Source: Candidatus Binataceae bacterium (GTDB taxonomy: Bacteria; Desulfobacterota; Binatia; Binatales; Binataceae). Taken from it: a stretch of 53,897 nucleotides of DNA. This document shows positions 1 through 8,989 of the stretch, one piece after another. The DNA lies in the NCBI GenBank assembly GCA_015478645.1, contig JADMIL010000016.1, positions 1 to 53,897 on the forward strand, in the 5' to 3' direction. The translations under genes and the position numbers were made by a program. The notes under the pieces are model-generated. The model saw only the letters and a program-made list of their open reading frames with translations, was not told the origin of the DNA and did not search any database. Each line of letters begins with the position of its first letter. Positions within the stretch are counted from its first letter, which is position 1.

Positions 1-5
1 CGGGA

Positions 6-52
6 TTCTTCGCTGCGCTCAGAATGACAACCTAACTTGTGCAGAGGTTCCC
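6..52. repeat. 47-bp inverted repeat, left copy
   Basis: These 47 bases are the exact reverse complement of 2513-2559. The sequence contains a core of the type CTGCGCTCAGAATGACA. A third, degenerate copy lies at 2580-2621. It closes off a block of three genes (glycosylase, MFS transporter, SnoaL-like). It resembles intergenic dispersed repeats more than a transposon end, because no transposase lies between the copies. Confidence 0.85.
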
Positions 53-94
53 TAAGGCATTCGCCCAGGGCGTTCGTCATGGCGCCAGCAGGGA

Positions 95-631
95 TCATTT
101 CGCGCGCAGCCACGGCGGCTTGAGGCGTGCGATCTTGCGATAGACCGGACAGTCGGCGTCATGCGCGCCCGGCAGATAGCCGGTGCTGAGCAGAAATTCG
201 CCGGTGATCTCGCCACCGGTGAAGGTGAACGTATGCTTGAACAGCTTGACCCAGGCGGGCTTGTCGAGCGGATGGTGCGCGTCGAGCCAGGCGGCGAACG
301 ATCCGTCGGTGTGGCGCAGCGCGACCAGGCGCCGGGCGTTTTCGATCGCCGCGTCAACCTTGAGCCGGTTGCGCACGATGCCGGCGTCGGCCAGCAGCCG
401 CGCGCGATCGCGCGCGTCGTATGCCGCGACCGTGGCGACGTCGAAGTCGCCATAGGCCGCGCGGAAATTCGCCCGCTTGGCCAGAATCGTCAGCCACGAC
501 AGGCCCGCCTGATTGATCTCGAGCACCAGGCGCTCGAACAATACCCGTTCGTCGCGCACCGGAAAGCCGTACTCGCGATCGTGATACGGTCCGTGCAGCG
601 GATGGCCGGGGGCGATCGTGCAATAGCTCAT
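95..631 (-). CDS. tag: DNA-3-methyladenine glycosylase I
   Basis: This 178-aa protein is a Tag-type base-excision repair enzyme that removes 3-methyladenine from alkylated DNA in the cytoplasm. Family zinc ligands are visible as Cys4, His17 (in YHDREYG), His157 and Cys161 (HDADC). The segment QAGLSWLTILAKR (41-53) matches the Tag core, with Glu38 and Trp46 at the positions used for base recognition in E. coli Tag. Length is close to the E. coli enzyme (187 aa). No clear ribosome binding site precedes the ATG. It is divergent from the MFS gene at 833 and the two share about 200 bases of upstream sequence. I am confident of the family; repair specificity is inferred from it. Confidence 0.93.
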   Translation of the reverse strand: MSYCTIAPGHPLHGPYHDREYGFPVRDERVLFERLVLEINQAGLSWLTILAKRANFRAAYGDFDVATVAAYDARDRARLLADAGIVRNRLKVDAAIENARRLVALRHTDGSFAAWLDAHHPLDKPAWVKLFKHTFTFTGGEITGEFLLSTGYLPGAHDADCPVYRKIARLKPPWLRAK

Positions 632-832
632 CGTGATGCTGACGCCACGTGCGCGCTGGCCGCGATCCGCGCGACAGCAGCGATCCGCGCGCTGGACGCA
701 ATCGGCCGCGCCCGCCGATCCTGACGCCCATCGCGAGCCGGCGGCTTGCAGTCGCGTAGTCTACTCCATATGGTTTGGCGCATTCGCCTCCTGGTACGCG
801 CGATAAGCGCCGCGCATAGGGATTAGCCTGAA

Positions 833-2089
833 ATGGACGGAGCCGACAACCGCGTTCAAGCGCTCGGAATACGCGGACCGCAAGCGGCGGTGCGGGCGCT
901 GCCCGATTCGCCGCGCGCGTGGCTGATGGCGGCGACCGCCTTTTTCAGTTGCTTCACGATTTTCGGCGTGGTCTACAGCTTCGGCGCCTTCTTCAAGCCG
1001 ATGGCCGCGGAGTTCGGCCAGAGCCGGGCGCATACCTCGGCGGTCTTCTCGATCACCGCCTGCATCTACAATCTGCTCGGCCTCGCCGGCGGCCATCTGG
1101 CCGATCGCTTCGGCCCGCGGCCGATCGTGATCACCGGTGCGTTTGCGATGGGCGCGGGCCTCGTCGCAACCTCGATGGCCGGCAGCCTGTGGCTGGGCTG
1201 CGTCGCCTACGGCCTGGGCGTCGGCGTCGGCGTCGCCTGCGTGTACGTGCCGATGCTCGCGGTGGTCAGCGGATGGTTCATCAAACGGCGCACGACCGCG
1301 CTCGGTATCGCGGTGTCAGGCGTGGGTGGCGGCACGCTGGTGGTCGCGCCGATCGCCGCCGCCCTGATCGTGCATCTCGGCTGGCGCGAGTCGTACGCGA
1401 TCCTGGGTGTGGCGAGCGCGCTCGGGCTGCTTGGATGCGCGCTGATCATTGAGGCGCCGCCCGCGCATATGACGCCCGCGGTCGCGCCGATGCACCTGAC
1501 GGCTGCGATGCGCACGCCGGAGTTCGCGATGCTCTATGCGGCGGGCGTCCTCTCGTCGGTGGCGATTTACATGCCGTTTGTCTACTTGCCCGACTTTGCC
1601 CACGGCCGCGGTGCCAGTCAGGTCGCCGCTGCCGCATTGGTGGGCGTGGTCGGCGCGGCCAGCGTGGCTGGGCGCCTCGGTATCGGCACGATCGCCGATC
1701 GCGCCGGGATTATCCCGCTCTACAAATTGAGCATGCTAATCCTCGGCCTGAGCTACGGCCTGTGGATGGTGGCGCATTCGTACGCCGCGCTCGCGGTGTT
1801 CGCGCTGGTGATGGGCGCGGCGTATGGCGCGATGATCGCGCTGTCGCCGGCGGTGGTCGCCGAGCTGTTCGGCGTGCCGGGCCTCGGCGCGCTGATCGGG
1901 GCGCTCTACACCAGCTCGGCGATCAGCGCGCTGGCCGGTCCCCCCCTGGCCGGCTTCGTCATTGATCGCACCGGCGGCTATACTTGGGCGCTAGCGCTGG
2001 CTGGGGCGACGGCGGTCGCCGGGTTTCTGATCATCGTGCCGTTGCGCAACGCCGGGCATTCGATTTCGATCGCTGGGCAAGGCTGCTGA
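833..2089 (+). CDS. MFS transporter, monocarboxylate/oxalate-formate-like
   Basis: This 418-aa inner-membrane protein has about twelve hydrophobic segments and reads as a major facilitator superfamily carrier. The loop after the second helix has the MFS motif A form (GGHLADRFGPRPIV), and a related sequence GRLGIGTIADRAG recurs in the second half, as expected from the internal duplication of the fold. The overall pattern resembles the OFA/monocarboxylate porter branch, so an organic acid substrate is possible but not shown. The chosen ATG lies just before a short cytoplasmic N-terminus; ribosome binding sequence is weak. The SnoaL-like gene follows after 61 bases on the same strand. Confidence 0.9.
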   Translation: MDGADNRVQALGIRGPQAAVRALPDSPRAWLMAATAFFSCFTIFGVVYSFGAFFKPMAAEFGQSRAHTSAVFSITACIYNLLGLAGGHLADRFGPRPIVITGAFAMGAGLVATSMAGSLWLGCVAYGLGVGVGVACVYVPMLAVVSGWFIKRRTTALGIAVSGVGGGTLVVAPIAAALIVHLGWRESYAILGVASALGLLGCALIIEAPPAHMTPAVAPMHLTAAMRTPEFAMLYAAGVLSSVAIYMPFVYLPDFAHGRGASQVAAAALVGVVGAASVAGRLGIGTIADRAGIIPLYKLSMLILGLSYGLWMVAHSYAALAVFALVMGAAYGAMIALSPAVVAELFGVPGLGALIGALYTSSAISALAGPPLAGFVIDRTGGYTWALALAGATAVAGFLIIVPLRNAGHSISIAGQGC

Positions 2090-2150
2090 CGAATGCTGGT
2101 ATCTTAAATCGCTGGCGCGCTATCCAGAATCAGACTAGGAGGCTAGAAAC

Positions 2151-2513
2151 ATGACGCCCGAGGAACAACTGATCAAACGTTATTTCGACGCATTCAACCG
2201 CCACGACATCGAAGGCGTGATGGCCTGCTATCACGAAGAACCGGTCATCGTTGGCCCTACGGGCAAGCGGTGCGTGGGCCGCGCGGAGGTTCGGCGCTCA
2301 TACGAGACCGAATTCGCGGTGTTTCCCGACGGGCATTGCGAACTGCGTGTGTGCACGGGCAACAGCGGTCACGGGGTGGCCGAGTCGCTCTTTCATGGCA
2401 CGAGTTCAAAAGGCAAAGTTGAGGCGATCGGCGCGGAAGTAATGGAAATCATGGACGGCAAAATCAAGGAAATCCGCGACTATCATCAGCCCGTACCGGC
2501 CAAGGCGGCCTAG
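2151..2513 (+). CDS. SnoaL-like (NTF2 fold) protein
   Basis: This 120-aa protein has the NTF2-like pattern: an N-terminal helix (EEQLIKRYFDAFNRHDIEGVMACY), then alternating beta strands ending in GKIKEIRDYHQPV. Proteins of this shape act as small-molecule isomerases, hydrolases or binding partners; the sequence does not say which. The start is set by a perfect AGGAGG at 2137-2142, eight bases before the ATG. Its stop codon abuts the 47-bp repeat at 2513, so the repeat probably forms part of its 3' end or terminator. It may be co-transcribed with the MFS gene upstream. Confidence 0.85.
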   Translation: MTPEEQLIKRYFDAFNRHDIEGVMACYHEEPVIVGPTGKRCVGRAEVRRSYETEFAVFPDGHCELRVCTGNSGHGVAESLFHGTSSKGKVEAIGAEVMEIMDGKIKEIRDYHQPVPAKAA

Positions 2514-2559
2514 GGAACCTCTGCACAAGTTAGGTTGTCATTCTGAGCGCAGCGAAGAA
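2513..2559. repeat. 47-bp inverted repeat, right copy
   Basis: This is the exact reverse complement of 6-52. It begins at the last base of the SnoaL-like stop codon. It also forms the left half of a long hairpin with 2580-2621. Confidence 0.85.
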
Positions 2560-2621
2560 CCCCGGATCCGGGACCCATGCGCTGCGCTCAGGGCGACCGC
2601 AGAGCCTTGTGCAGAGGTTCC
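2514..2621. terminator. Long imperfect hairpin, possible terminator
   Basis: A 16-bp outer stem (2514-2529 with 2606-2621) and a 12-bp inner stem (2543-2554 with 2580-2591) are both perfect. The tip holds the palindrome CCCGGATCCGGG at 2561-2572. It directly follows the SnoaL-like stop codon. There is no T-tract, so a role as an RNA-processing or transcription-end structure is inference. Confidence 0.45.
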
Positions 2622-2815
2622 GTAGCGGCGGTCAAGGCCGCTCCATCGCTCACCCGATGTGGGCGCGAGTCGATGGTACGGCGCGCGGCAACCCGACCGC
2701 TCGACATGATCCGAATCGCGCGCATGCGTAGTGTCCGGACACGCCAAATTGATTCAGCGCATCCAGGCGCATAATTTAATTACACAAGCGGCGTGCTGGA
2801 ATCTTTCGGGCTCTT

Positions 2816-3502
2816 ATGACGGCTGACGATCCAGTTGAAGTGGAATCGACGAGCGGACTTGCGACCGGCGCGGCGTTGCCATCCGATCCCGGTCTGTTCG
2901 CGTGGCCCGGCCTGCGCTACGCGGCCTCGAATATCGGGCTCGCCGCGATGTTTTTTATCGCGCTGATTCCCTTTGGCGACCGCTACCGTTTTGGCGTCGC
3001 CAACTATATCTGGTTGGCCGGCGCGGCCTTGATGGGCGTCCTGTCGCTGGTGCGGGTTGCGCCGCGCGAGAAGATGTTCAACGTCCGCTCATTTCTGGCG
3101 ACGTCCGCGATGATGGCCGCGCCAGCGATGATGCGGCCGGCCGCGGCCTCGACCGGACTGCTCGCCGATGGTGCGGTGATCGTCGAATTGATCGGCGTGA
3201 CCTTCAGCCAGACCTCACGACTCTACATGGGCCGGCGCTTCGGCCTGTTGCCGGCCAATCGTGGCATCGTGGCGGCCGGTCCGTTCCGTCTGGTGCGTCA
3301 TCCGGTCTATAGCGGATGGTTCGTGCTAACCATCGGTTTCATAATGGCCTATCCGAGTGCGTTCAACCTGACGATGCTGGTAATCACGGTGCCCTTAGCG
3401 ATCTGGCGAATCGCGCTCGAAGAAGAACTTCTGCTGCGCGATCCCGAGTACCGGGCTTACGCGGCGAAGACCCGCTATCGGATGATTCCCGGATTGTACT
3501 AG
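2816..3502 (+). CDS. ICMT-family membrane methyltransferase, copy 1
   Basis: This 228-aa membrane protein belongs to the isoprenylcysteine carboxyl methyltransferase / phospholipid methyltransferase group. The SAM-binding signature is visible: GPFRLVRHPVYSG followed downstream by EEELLLRDPEYRAYAAKTRYRMIP. Four or five hydrophobic segments precede or surround it. It is strikingly similar along its whole length to the protein at 5157-5900 (for example shared FGLxPANRGIV and RGPFRLxRHPxY stretches), so the two are paralogues. Bacterial members methylate diverse lipids or small molecules, so the substrate is unknown. The gene stands alone; no strong ribosome binding site is visible before the ATG. 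Confidence 0.88.
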   Translation: MTADDPVEVESTSGLATGAALPSDPGLFAWPGLRYAASNIGLAAMFFIALIPFGDRYRFGVANYIWLAGAALMGVLSLVRVAPREKMFNVRSFLATSAMMAAPAMMRPAAASTGLLADGAVIVELIGVTFSQTSRLYMGRRFGLLPANRGIVAAGPFRLVRHPVYSGWFVLTIGFIMAYPSAFNLTMLVITVPLAIWRIALEEELLLRDPEYRAYAAKTRYRMIPGLY

Positions 3503-3591
3503 GGCGGCGTAAGGCATTCGGCAGCGCGATTGGCTGAGGGCGAATTAGTCATCGGGCACCGCGTTGTCCGATCGCGAGCACCGTCATTCTC

Positions 3592-4005
3592 CTATCGTCG
3601 AGCCCCCGTCGCGGATGCGTTCGCCGTGGATGACAGGGGGATTAGGTTCGCCGAGATTTCAGGGGGATCGATTTTGTATAGCCCGGGATCCAAAGGCGCT
3701 GCCGGCCAAAGAAAGTCAGCGAACCACCAGGGATTGTCGGGGATAGAATTCGTTCGTACCTCGAACGCTATGTAACCGGGCTTTTCGATTCGTATGGAAT
3801 GTGCGTCGTAGCGCGAGAGCGGGGCGGAGATCGGTGTCACACCGATCTCCTTGCCATCAGCGGTTACCGATGCGCCGCTTGGGACGCTCGAAAAACTGAT
3901 GTTCTCGGTCGTTCCTCTTATGATACCCGCGCAACCAGTAGCGCTCGTTGCGATCAACAGCGCCAGGCCGCAGGACCGGAACAAGTGTCGGTGGATCGAC
4001 TTCAT
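3592..4005 (-). CDS. PEGA-domain lipoprotein
   Basis: This 137-aa protein starts with a lipoprotein signal (hydrophobic stretch LALLIATSATGC, lipobox Cys25). The mature part has a PEGA domain, a small beta-sandwich recognisable from VPSGASVTADGKEIGVTPI and IRIEKPGYIAFEV. PEGA domains are common in surface or periplasmic proteins and have no catalytic role. Its ATG overlaps the stop codon of the upstream lipoprotein gene (ATGA at 4002-4005), so the two are translationally coupled and probably act together. Function is not known. Confidence 0.85.
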   Translation of the reverse strand: MKSIHRHLFRSCGLALLIATSATGCAGIIRGTTENISFSSVPSGASVTADGKEIGVTPISAPLSRYDAHSIRIEKPGYIAFEVRTNSIPDNPWWFADFLWPAAPLDPGLYKIDPPEISANLIPLSSTANASATGARR

Positions 4006-4628
4006 TTAAGTGCTTGCTCCAAATGTTCATCAGCAAACGCCGCGTCGATCGCGCGATCGGAGGCCGCCGCCAGCACTATCCCCGTATTGCTGGCCACGCT
4101 GTCCATCAGTTTAATTCCCTCGCGATCCGTACCGCTGAAGCTTCCACCAAAAATCGCGTCAGTGCTGGCCGATCCATATACCTGCACGGCGATATTCACT
4201 GAAGCCTCGGATTTACCGAAGCCGCTAAAATCAAATTGGGCAGACTGAACTATAACCACGACGGTCTTGTGGCCTGAAGGTGGATTTTTCGCGGGGTTCA
4301 GCGCTTCGACCACGGTCATCCCGTGTGCGACTAATTTGTTGTGGAATGTTCGCTCGATGTAATCCGCCAAACCCGCGCCTACCTGCAGATTAAGTGAATC
4401 GTTAAGCATGCCAGCATCCCGGCCCGTCCGCGAATCTTCCACTCGTGCAAGACCGATCGTGGGTCCGGTGCCCGGCTTCGCGGGCTGTTGAAGTGTAACT
4501 TCGGGAAATCCGGCCTCGATTGACCTGACTCCGCAACCAGCGCCTAAAAAAAGGATGGCCACGATGCCGGCGATCAGCCCACGGTTCGAGGACTTTGCGA
4601 CGCCGCGACGGGCTTGCTGCCCCACCAT
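4002..4628 (-). CDS. YajG-like lipoprotein
   Basis: This 208-aa protein has a lipoprotein signal peptide (LIAGIVAILFLGAGC). The body resembles the YajG-type architecture from memory: a strand with VEDSRTGR, a helix containing LADYIERTFHNKLVAHGMTVVEA, alternating strands, and a C-terminal helix that ends in an AAFADEHLEQAL stretch. A longer reading frame extends to 4778, but I chose the ATG at 4628 because GGGAAG lies about nine bases upstream and the signal peptide then sits at the normal distance. It is the first gene of a two-gene operon with the PEGA lipoprotein. Similarity to YajG is tentative. Confidence 0.7.
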   Translation of the reverse strand: MVGQQARRGVAKSSNRGLIAGIVAILFLGAGCGVRSIEAGFPEVTLQQPAKPGTGPTIGLARVEDSRTGRDAGMLNDSLNLQVGAGLADYIERTFHNKLVAHGMTVVEALNPAKNPPSGHKTVVVIVQSAQFDFSGFGKSEASVNIAVQVYGSASTDAIFGGSFSGTDREGIKLMDSVASNTGIVLAAASDRAIDAAFADEHLEQALK

Positions 4629-5156
4629 TAAATCGCGCTTCCCATCATATTCGTGTTTTTGTGAACTGACCGAATAACTTCGTCTTTTTCGCAGCCGGAA
4701 CGAGCAATTAATAGGAATTTCCATTTTGACTTTCAAATGTTGGCTCCTTTCATAGACCGAAGGGCTTTTCCGCTGCAAGGTTTCAGCCGGTATTGCCGAT
4801 GGAAGCGAAATGGAGATTCTAGATGATCATATAAGGTCGCAACGCCTCATTGACGACTTCAATCCCTGTGAACCGCTTCTGGAGCAGATTGAGTAATCGG
4901 CGGGCGGCGGATACGAACGCCTCGATACGTCACCACCACGAGGCCAGGAGTCTGCCGTGGGCATCTTTCCTGCTTGTAGTATCTGTGGATGCCGGGAAAA
5001 ATTTGACGGCGACCGGCTCTGCCGCCTCGAACCCTGCGAGGATCCGGGGGGCGGTAGCGCAGCGATGGGTTTAATTTGAAGGGTAAGGACCGTTAGAACG
5101 TCTTAGATTGGGCGCTAACTATTGCGCGCTGGACTACGGCCGTCGGTGGGATTTAC
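4629..5156. other. Gene-poor stretch of about 530 bases
   Basis: I see no convincing gene here. A 74-codon open frame at 4850-5074 has no recognisable domain or good ribosome binding site. In another frame a short Cys-rich stretch (CSICGC) can be read, but it is not bounded as a gene. The interval must hold the promoters for the minus-strand lipoprotein operon and for the plus-strand methyltransferase. Confidence 0.6.
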
Positions 5157-5900
5157 GTGTACGGATGGGGCACAGTGCAGAATTGCAACATGATCGATAG
5201 ACCGAATTTGGTCTTGCAGACCTCGCCCGGAGTTCTCCCGGCGCCACCGATCGATGCCGCGCCGGCGCCGATTGCTCCGGCGCGCGCCGCAAGCATCACC
5301 CGGGCGGGTCTCATCAATGCCGGGTCGAACGCGACGCTCGCGACGCTATTTTTTATCACCGCGATACCTGCCGCGGGGCATTATCGCGTCGGCGCCGCCG
5401 ACTTCATCTGGAGTGTGGGCGCGGCCTTGATGGGCCTGTTTTCATTGGTGCGGATGCCGCCGCGCACCTCGATGGTCAACGTTCGCTCGATCGCCGCGAC
5501 CGGCGGCATGATGCTGCTGCCGGCATTGATTAAGTGGGCGCCGCCGGCCACCGGATGGTTCTATCAGGCGGGCGTCGCGCTCGAGCTGGCCGGCATGACC
5601 TTCACCCAGGTCGCGCGGGTCTATCTCGGCCGCAGCTTTGGGCTGTTTCCGGCCAATCGCGGCATCGTGAGCCGCGGGCCATTCAGACTTATGCGGCATC
5701 CGATTTACGTCGGATGGTTCATGCTTTCACTAGGCTATTCGATGACCTATCCGAGCGCGCGCAACGTGCTGGTCATCGCCGCGATCCTGCCGTTCATGCT
5801 GTGGCGGATCGTGCAGGAGGAGCATTTGCTGAGCGGCGACCCCGAATATCGTGAATATTGCGAGCTGATACGCTACCGGCTGATCCCCGGCATCGTCTGA
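5157..5900 (+). CDS. ICMT-family membrane methyltransferase, copy 2
   Basis: This 247-aa protein is a paralogue of 2816-3502 and carries the same ICMT/PEMT signature: GPFRLMRHPIYVG and EEHLLSGDPEYREYCELIRYRLIP. It has a longer, Pro/Ala-rich N-terminus before the first membrane helix. The GTG at 5157 is preceded by GGTGGG six bases upstream and is preferred; an internal ATG at 5190 is the alternative. The two copies bracket the two lipoprotein genes, which lie on the opposite strand. Substrate unknown. Confidence 0.87.
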   Translation: MYGWGTVQNCNMIDRPNLVLQTSPGVLPAPPIDAAPAPIAPARAASITRAGLINAGSNATLATLFFITAIPAAGHYRVGAADFIWSVGAALMGLFSLVRMPPRTSMVNVRSIAATGGMMLLPALIKWAPPATGWFYQAGVALELAGMTFTQVARVYLGRSFGLFPANRGIVSRGPFRLMRHPIYVGWFMLSLGYSMTYPSARNVLVIAAILPFMLWRIVQEEHLLSGDPEYREYCELIRYRLIPGIV

Positions 5901-5941
5901 GCCAAGCCCGCATCCGCATCGACCAGCGCTAGCTCGCCGCC

Positions 5942-8900
5942 TCATCCGGCGGCCGCGGCCTCGTTCGGTACGTTGCGCGGCGCGGCGCGCGTGCCCATCA
6001 GATAGATTCCGCCGGTGATCGCGGTCGACAGGAGCATCGCGAACACCAGGCCGCCGATCACCGTCAGCGCCAGCGGTTGCTGCACCTTGGCCCCCGCGCC
6101 GAGACCGAGCGCCAGGGGCAGCAGGCCGGCCGCCGTCGCCAGCGTGGTCATCAGGATGGGTCGCAGGCGGATGCGCACGGCGGTGATCACTGCGGCCTGC
6201 GGATCGCCGCCGGCGATCACTTCGCGTTCGGCGTGGTCGAGCAACAGGATGCCGTTTTTGGCCGTGATGCCGACGACCATGATGAGGCCCATGAAGGACG
6301 AGATGTTGAGACTGATGCCGGTGAGGTCGAGCGCGATGAAACTCCCGGCCAGGCATGAGATCGCGCCCAGCAGCACGGCGACGGCGGGCGTCAGCCGCGC
6401 GAACTCCCACACCAGCACCAGGAACATCGCGACGAGACCGGCCACCAGGACCATCGAGAGCTGGGCGAAGGCCTTTTGCTGTTCGGCGTAAAGGCCACCG
6501 TATTCGATGGTCACCCCCGGCGGCAGCGTGAGGCCGGCGAGCCGGGCCTTGACCTGCGCGACGGCGGTGCCCAGGTCGACGCCTTCGATCCGCGCGGTCA
6601 CATGCACCACCGGGCGCAGCCGTTCGCGGTCGAGTTCGGTGCTTTCGCCGATCCATTGCATTGAGGTGAGCGCGGAGAGCGGTACATGGCCGCCGTCAGG
6701 CGCTTTGAGCAGCACCTGCGGCAATGCGGCGAGGTCGCGATGGTACTCGTCGGGATAGCGCACGCGCACGCCGACCAGGCGATCGCCCACGCGCAGGCTG
6801 GTGGCGACGGTGCCCTCGATCACGGTGCGCAACGTGGCGCGAATATCCTCGGCGGAAAAGCCGTAGCGTGACGCCGCCGTCTGATCGACCAGCACCGCCT
6901 CCTCAGGATTGCTCAGCACGAGGCCGTTGGCGATGTCGACCACGCCCGGGATACCGCGCATGCGCGCGGCGGCCTGGCGCGCGATCGCTTCGATGGTCGC
7001 CTGATCGGCGCCGAAAACCTTGATTTCGATCGGCTGGGGCGTGCCCGAAAGATCGCCGATCAAGTCCTGCAGGACCTGGCTGAACTCAATCTGGACGCCG
7101 GGGACCGTGGCCAGAATCCGCGCGCGTATCCCGTTCATGATCGCGTTAATGCCGCGATGGCGATCGACCTTGAGCCGGACCGACATATCGCCGCGATTCG
7201 ATTCGGTCAGAAAGAAACCGAGTTGCGTACCGGTGCGGGACGAAAACGCCGCCACTTCGGGCGTGCTGCGCAGAATGTCCTCGATCCGGCCGAGCAACGC
7301 CAGGGTGTCAGGCAGGGTGCTCTCAGGGGGCGTTTTGTAATCGAGAATAAATGCGCCTTCGTCGAGCGCCGGAAGGTAGTCCGTGCCCACCGTGCGATAG
7401 ATGGCGTAAGCCGCGGCGAGCGTAATTGCCGCGGCGACGATCGCCAGCGCGGGGAAGCGGATAAACGGCCGCAGGCTCCACAGGTAGGTGTCGCGCACCA
7501 CATCGAAGAGCCGGCCGGATTGATGTCCGGGGCGGCGCCAGCGCTCGATCACCAGCTCGAACGCCGGCGTGAAATAGAGCGCCAGGATCAGCGAGACCAG
7601 CAGTCCACCGCCGAGCGTGAGCGCGAGCGCGCGGAAAAACACGCCGGTGACGCCGCTCAGAAAGACCAGCGGCAAAAACACCACAATCACCGTGGCGGTC
7701 GAGGCGATGAGCGGGCGCGTGAGTTCGCGCAGCGCGTCGGCGATCGCCGCCTCCGCACCGGCGCCGCCGGCGTGCGATCGATGGATCGCTTCGATCATCA
7801 CGATCGCGTCGTCGATAAACAGGCCGATGCCGGCGGCGAGTCCGCCGAGCGTCATCATGTTGAAGGTCATGCCGCAAGCCGCCATCACGACAAAGGTGAT
7901 CGCGATCGTGCAGGGCACGACCACGGCGGCGACCAGCGCGCTCATCGCGGAGAGCGTGAAGCCGTAGACCACCGCGACCGCCAGGATCAGCCCGAGCACG
8001 ATGGCGTCGCGCACGCTGCGGAACGATTCGCCGACCAGCGTCGCCTGGTCGTACGAGAACGAAAACTCGACGTCGGGATAGCGCGCGCGCATTTCGCCGA
8101 TCACGGCGTGCGCCGCGGAAGAGACCGCCTGGGTATTGCCGGTCGGCTGGCGCGAGACGCTGACCAGCACGGCCGGACCGTGCTCGCTTGCGGTGCGGAT
8201 GTAATCCTCGGTAATGCCCAGCGCGGTCGCGCCGACATCGCGCACATAGACCGGTTGGCCACCGACGTTGGCCAGCGCGATCGAACCGATCTGGCTGGCT
8301 TCGTGGAGATTGGTGGTGACGACCGTCAGCAGCATGCGATGCTGATCGATGACGCGCCCGGCCGACTCGATGACGTTGGCTTTGGCCAGGCCGGTCACCA
8401 CGTCGCCGGGGGTGAGCTGATGCTCGAGCATCTTCGCCGGATCCAGCCGCACGACGTATTCACGATATTTGGCGCCGACGACTTCGACGCGGTACACGCC
8501 CTCGATGCGATGCAGGCTGGGCGCGAGATCGTACTGCGCAATTTCGGTTAGTTCGGCCAGGTCGCGGGTGTGCGAGGTCATGCTGATGTCGGCGATCGGA
8601 AACGTCCCGGTGGTCAGCAGGCGCGTATCGATGACGGTGTCGAGGGGCAGGCGGGAGCGGACCTGGCCCAGCGCCGCATTGAGCAGTTGAAAGCTGGTGA
8701 CGGCGTCGACGTTCTCATTGAAGTCCACGTCGATTTCGGAAGAGCCCCGCGTGGTGGTCGATCGCACAACTTTCACGCCGACCACGCCATAGGCCGACTC
8801 TTCGAGCGGCCGCGTCACCGCGACCAGCATCTGCTGTGACGGCAGGTCCCCGCTGTCCGCCATAATGATCGCGCGGTTGAATTGCATTTCCGGAAACACC

Positions 8901-8989
8901 GCGCTCGGGATCGCACGCGCCAGGAGGATGCCGAGAAGCGCCGCCGCGATCGTGCCGGTCAGCGCGAGTATCGAATTGCCGCGGCTCAA
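5942..8989 (-). CDS. RND efflux permease
   Basis: This 1015-aa inner-membrane protein is a resistance-nodulation-division pump that uses the proton gradient to drive export through a tripartite complex. Two repeats each have a periplasmic loop and a membrane block. The proton-relay residues of the HAE type are visible: the Asp pair in GLFIDDAIVMIEA and the Lys in VGITAKNGILLLD. The sequence IEYGGLYAEQQKAF resembles CzcA-like members, so the substrate could be a drug, solvent or metal. Its TTG start overlaps the adaptor stop (TTGA at 8986-8989), which supports that start. Last gene of the TolC-adaptor-pump set. Confidence 0.93.
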   Translation of the reverse strand: MSRGNSILALTGTIAAALLGILLARAIPSAVFPEMQFNRAIIMADSGDLPSQQMLVAVTRPLEESAYGVVGVKVVRSTTTRGSSEIDVDFNENVDAVTSFQLLNAALGQVRSRLPLDTVIDTRLLTTGTFPIADISMTSHTRDLAELTEIAQYDLAPSLHRIEGVYRVEVVGAKYREYVVRLDPAKMLEHQLTPGDVVTGLAKANVIESAGRVIDQHRMLLTVVTTNLHEASQIGSIALANVGGQPVYVRDVGATALGITEDYIRTASEHGPAVLVSVSRQPTGNTQAVSSAAHAVIGEMRARYPDVEFSFSYDQATLVGESFRSVRDAIVLGLILAVAVVYGFTLSAMSALVAAVVVPCTIAITFVVMAACGMTFNMMTLGGLAAGIGLFIDDAIVMIEAIHRSHAGGAGAEAAIADALRELTRPLIASTATVIVVFLPLVFLSGVTGVFFRALALTLGGGLLVSLILALYFTPAFELVIERWRRPGHQSGRLFDVVRDTYLWSLRPFIRFPALAIVAAAITLAAAYAIYRTVGTDYLPALDEGAFILDYKTPPESTLPDTLALLGRIEDILRSTPEVAAFSSRTGTQLGFFLTESNRGDMSVRLKVDRHRGINAIMNGIRARILATVPGVQIEFSQVLQDLIGDLSGTPQPIEIKVFGADQATIEAIARQAAARMRGIPGVVDIANGLVLSNPEEAVLVDQTAASRYGFSAEDIRATLRTVIEGTVATSLRVGDRLVGVRVRYPDEYHRDLAALPQVLLKAPDGGHVPLSALTSMQWIGESTELDRERLRPVVHVTARIEGVDLGTAVAQVKARLAGLTLPPGVTIEYGGLYAEQQKAFAQLSMVLVAGLVAMFLVLVWEFARLTPAVAVLLGAISCLAGSFIALDLTGISLNISSFMGLIMVVGITAKNGILLLDHAEREVIAGGDPQAAVITAVRIRLRPILMTTLATAAGLLPLALGLGAGAKVQQPLALTVIGGLVFAMLLSTAITGGIYLMGTRAAPRNVPNEAAAAG

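Noticed and set aside
6..2559. Composite transposon flanked by the 47-bp inverted repeats
   Set aside because: No transposase lies between the copies, and a third decayed copy at 2580-2621 indicates a dispersed repeat family rather than element ends.
4850..5074. 74-codon open frame in the gap before the second methyltransferase
   Set aside because: No domain, signal or convincing ribosome binding site; frame composition looks like chance in GC-rich DNA.
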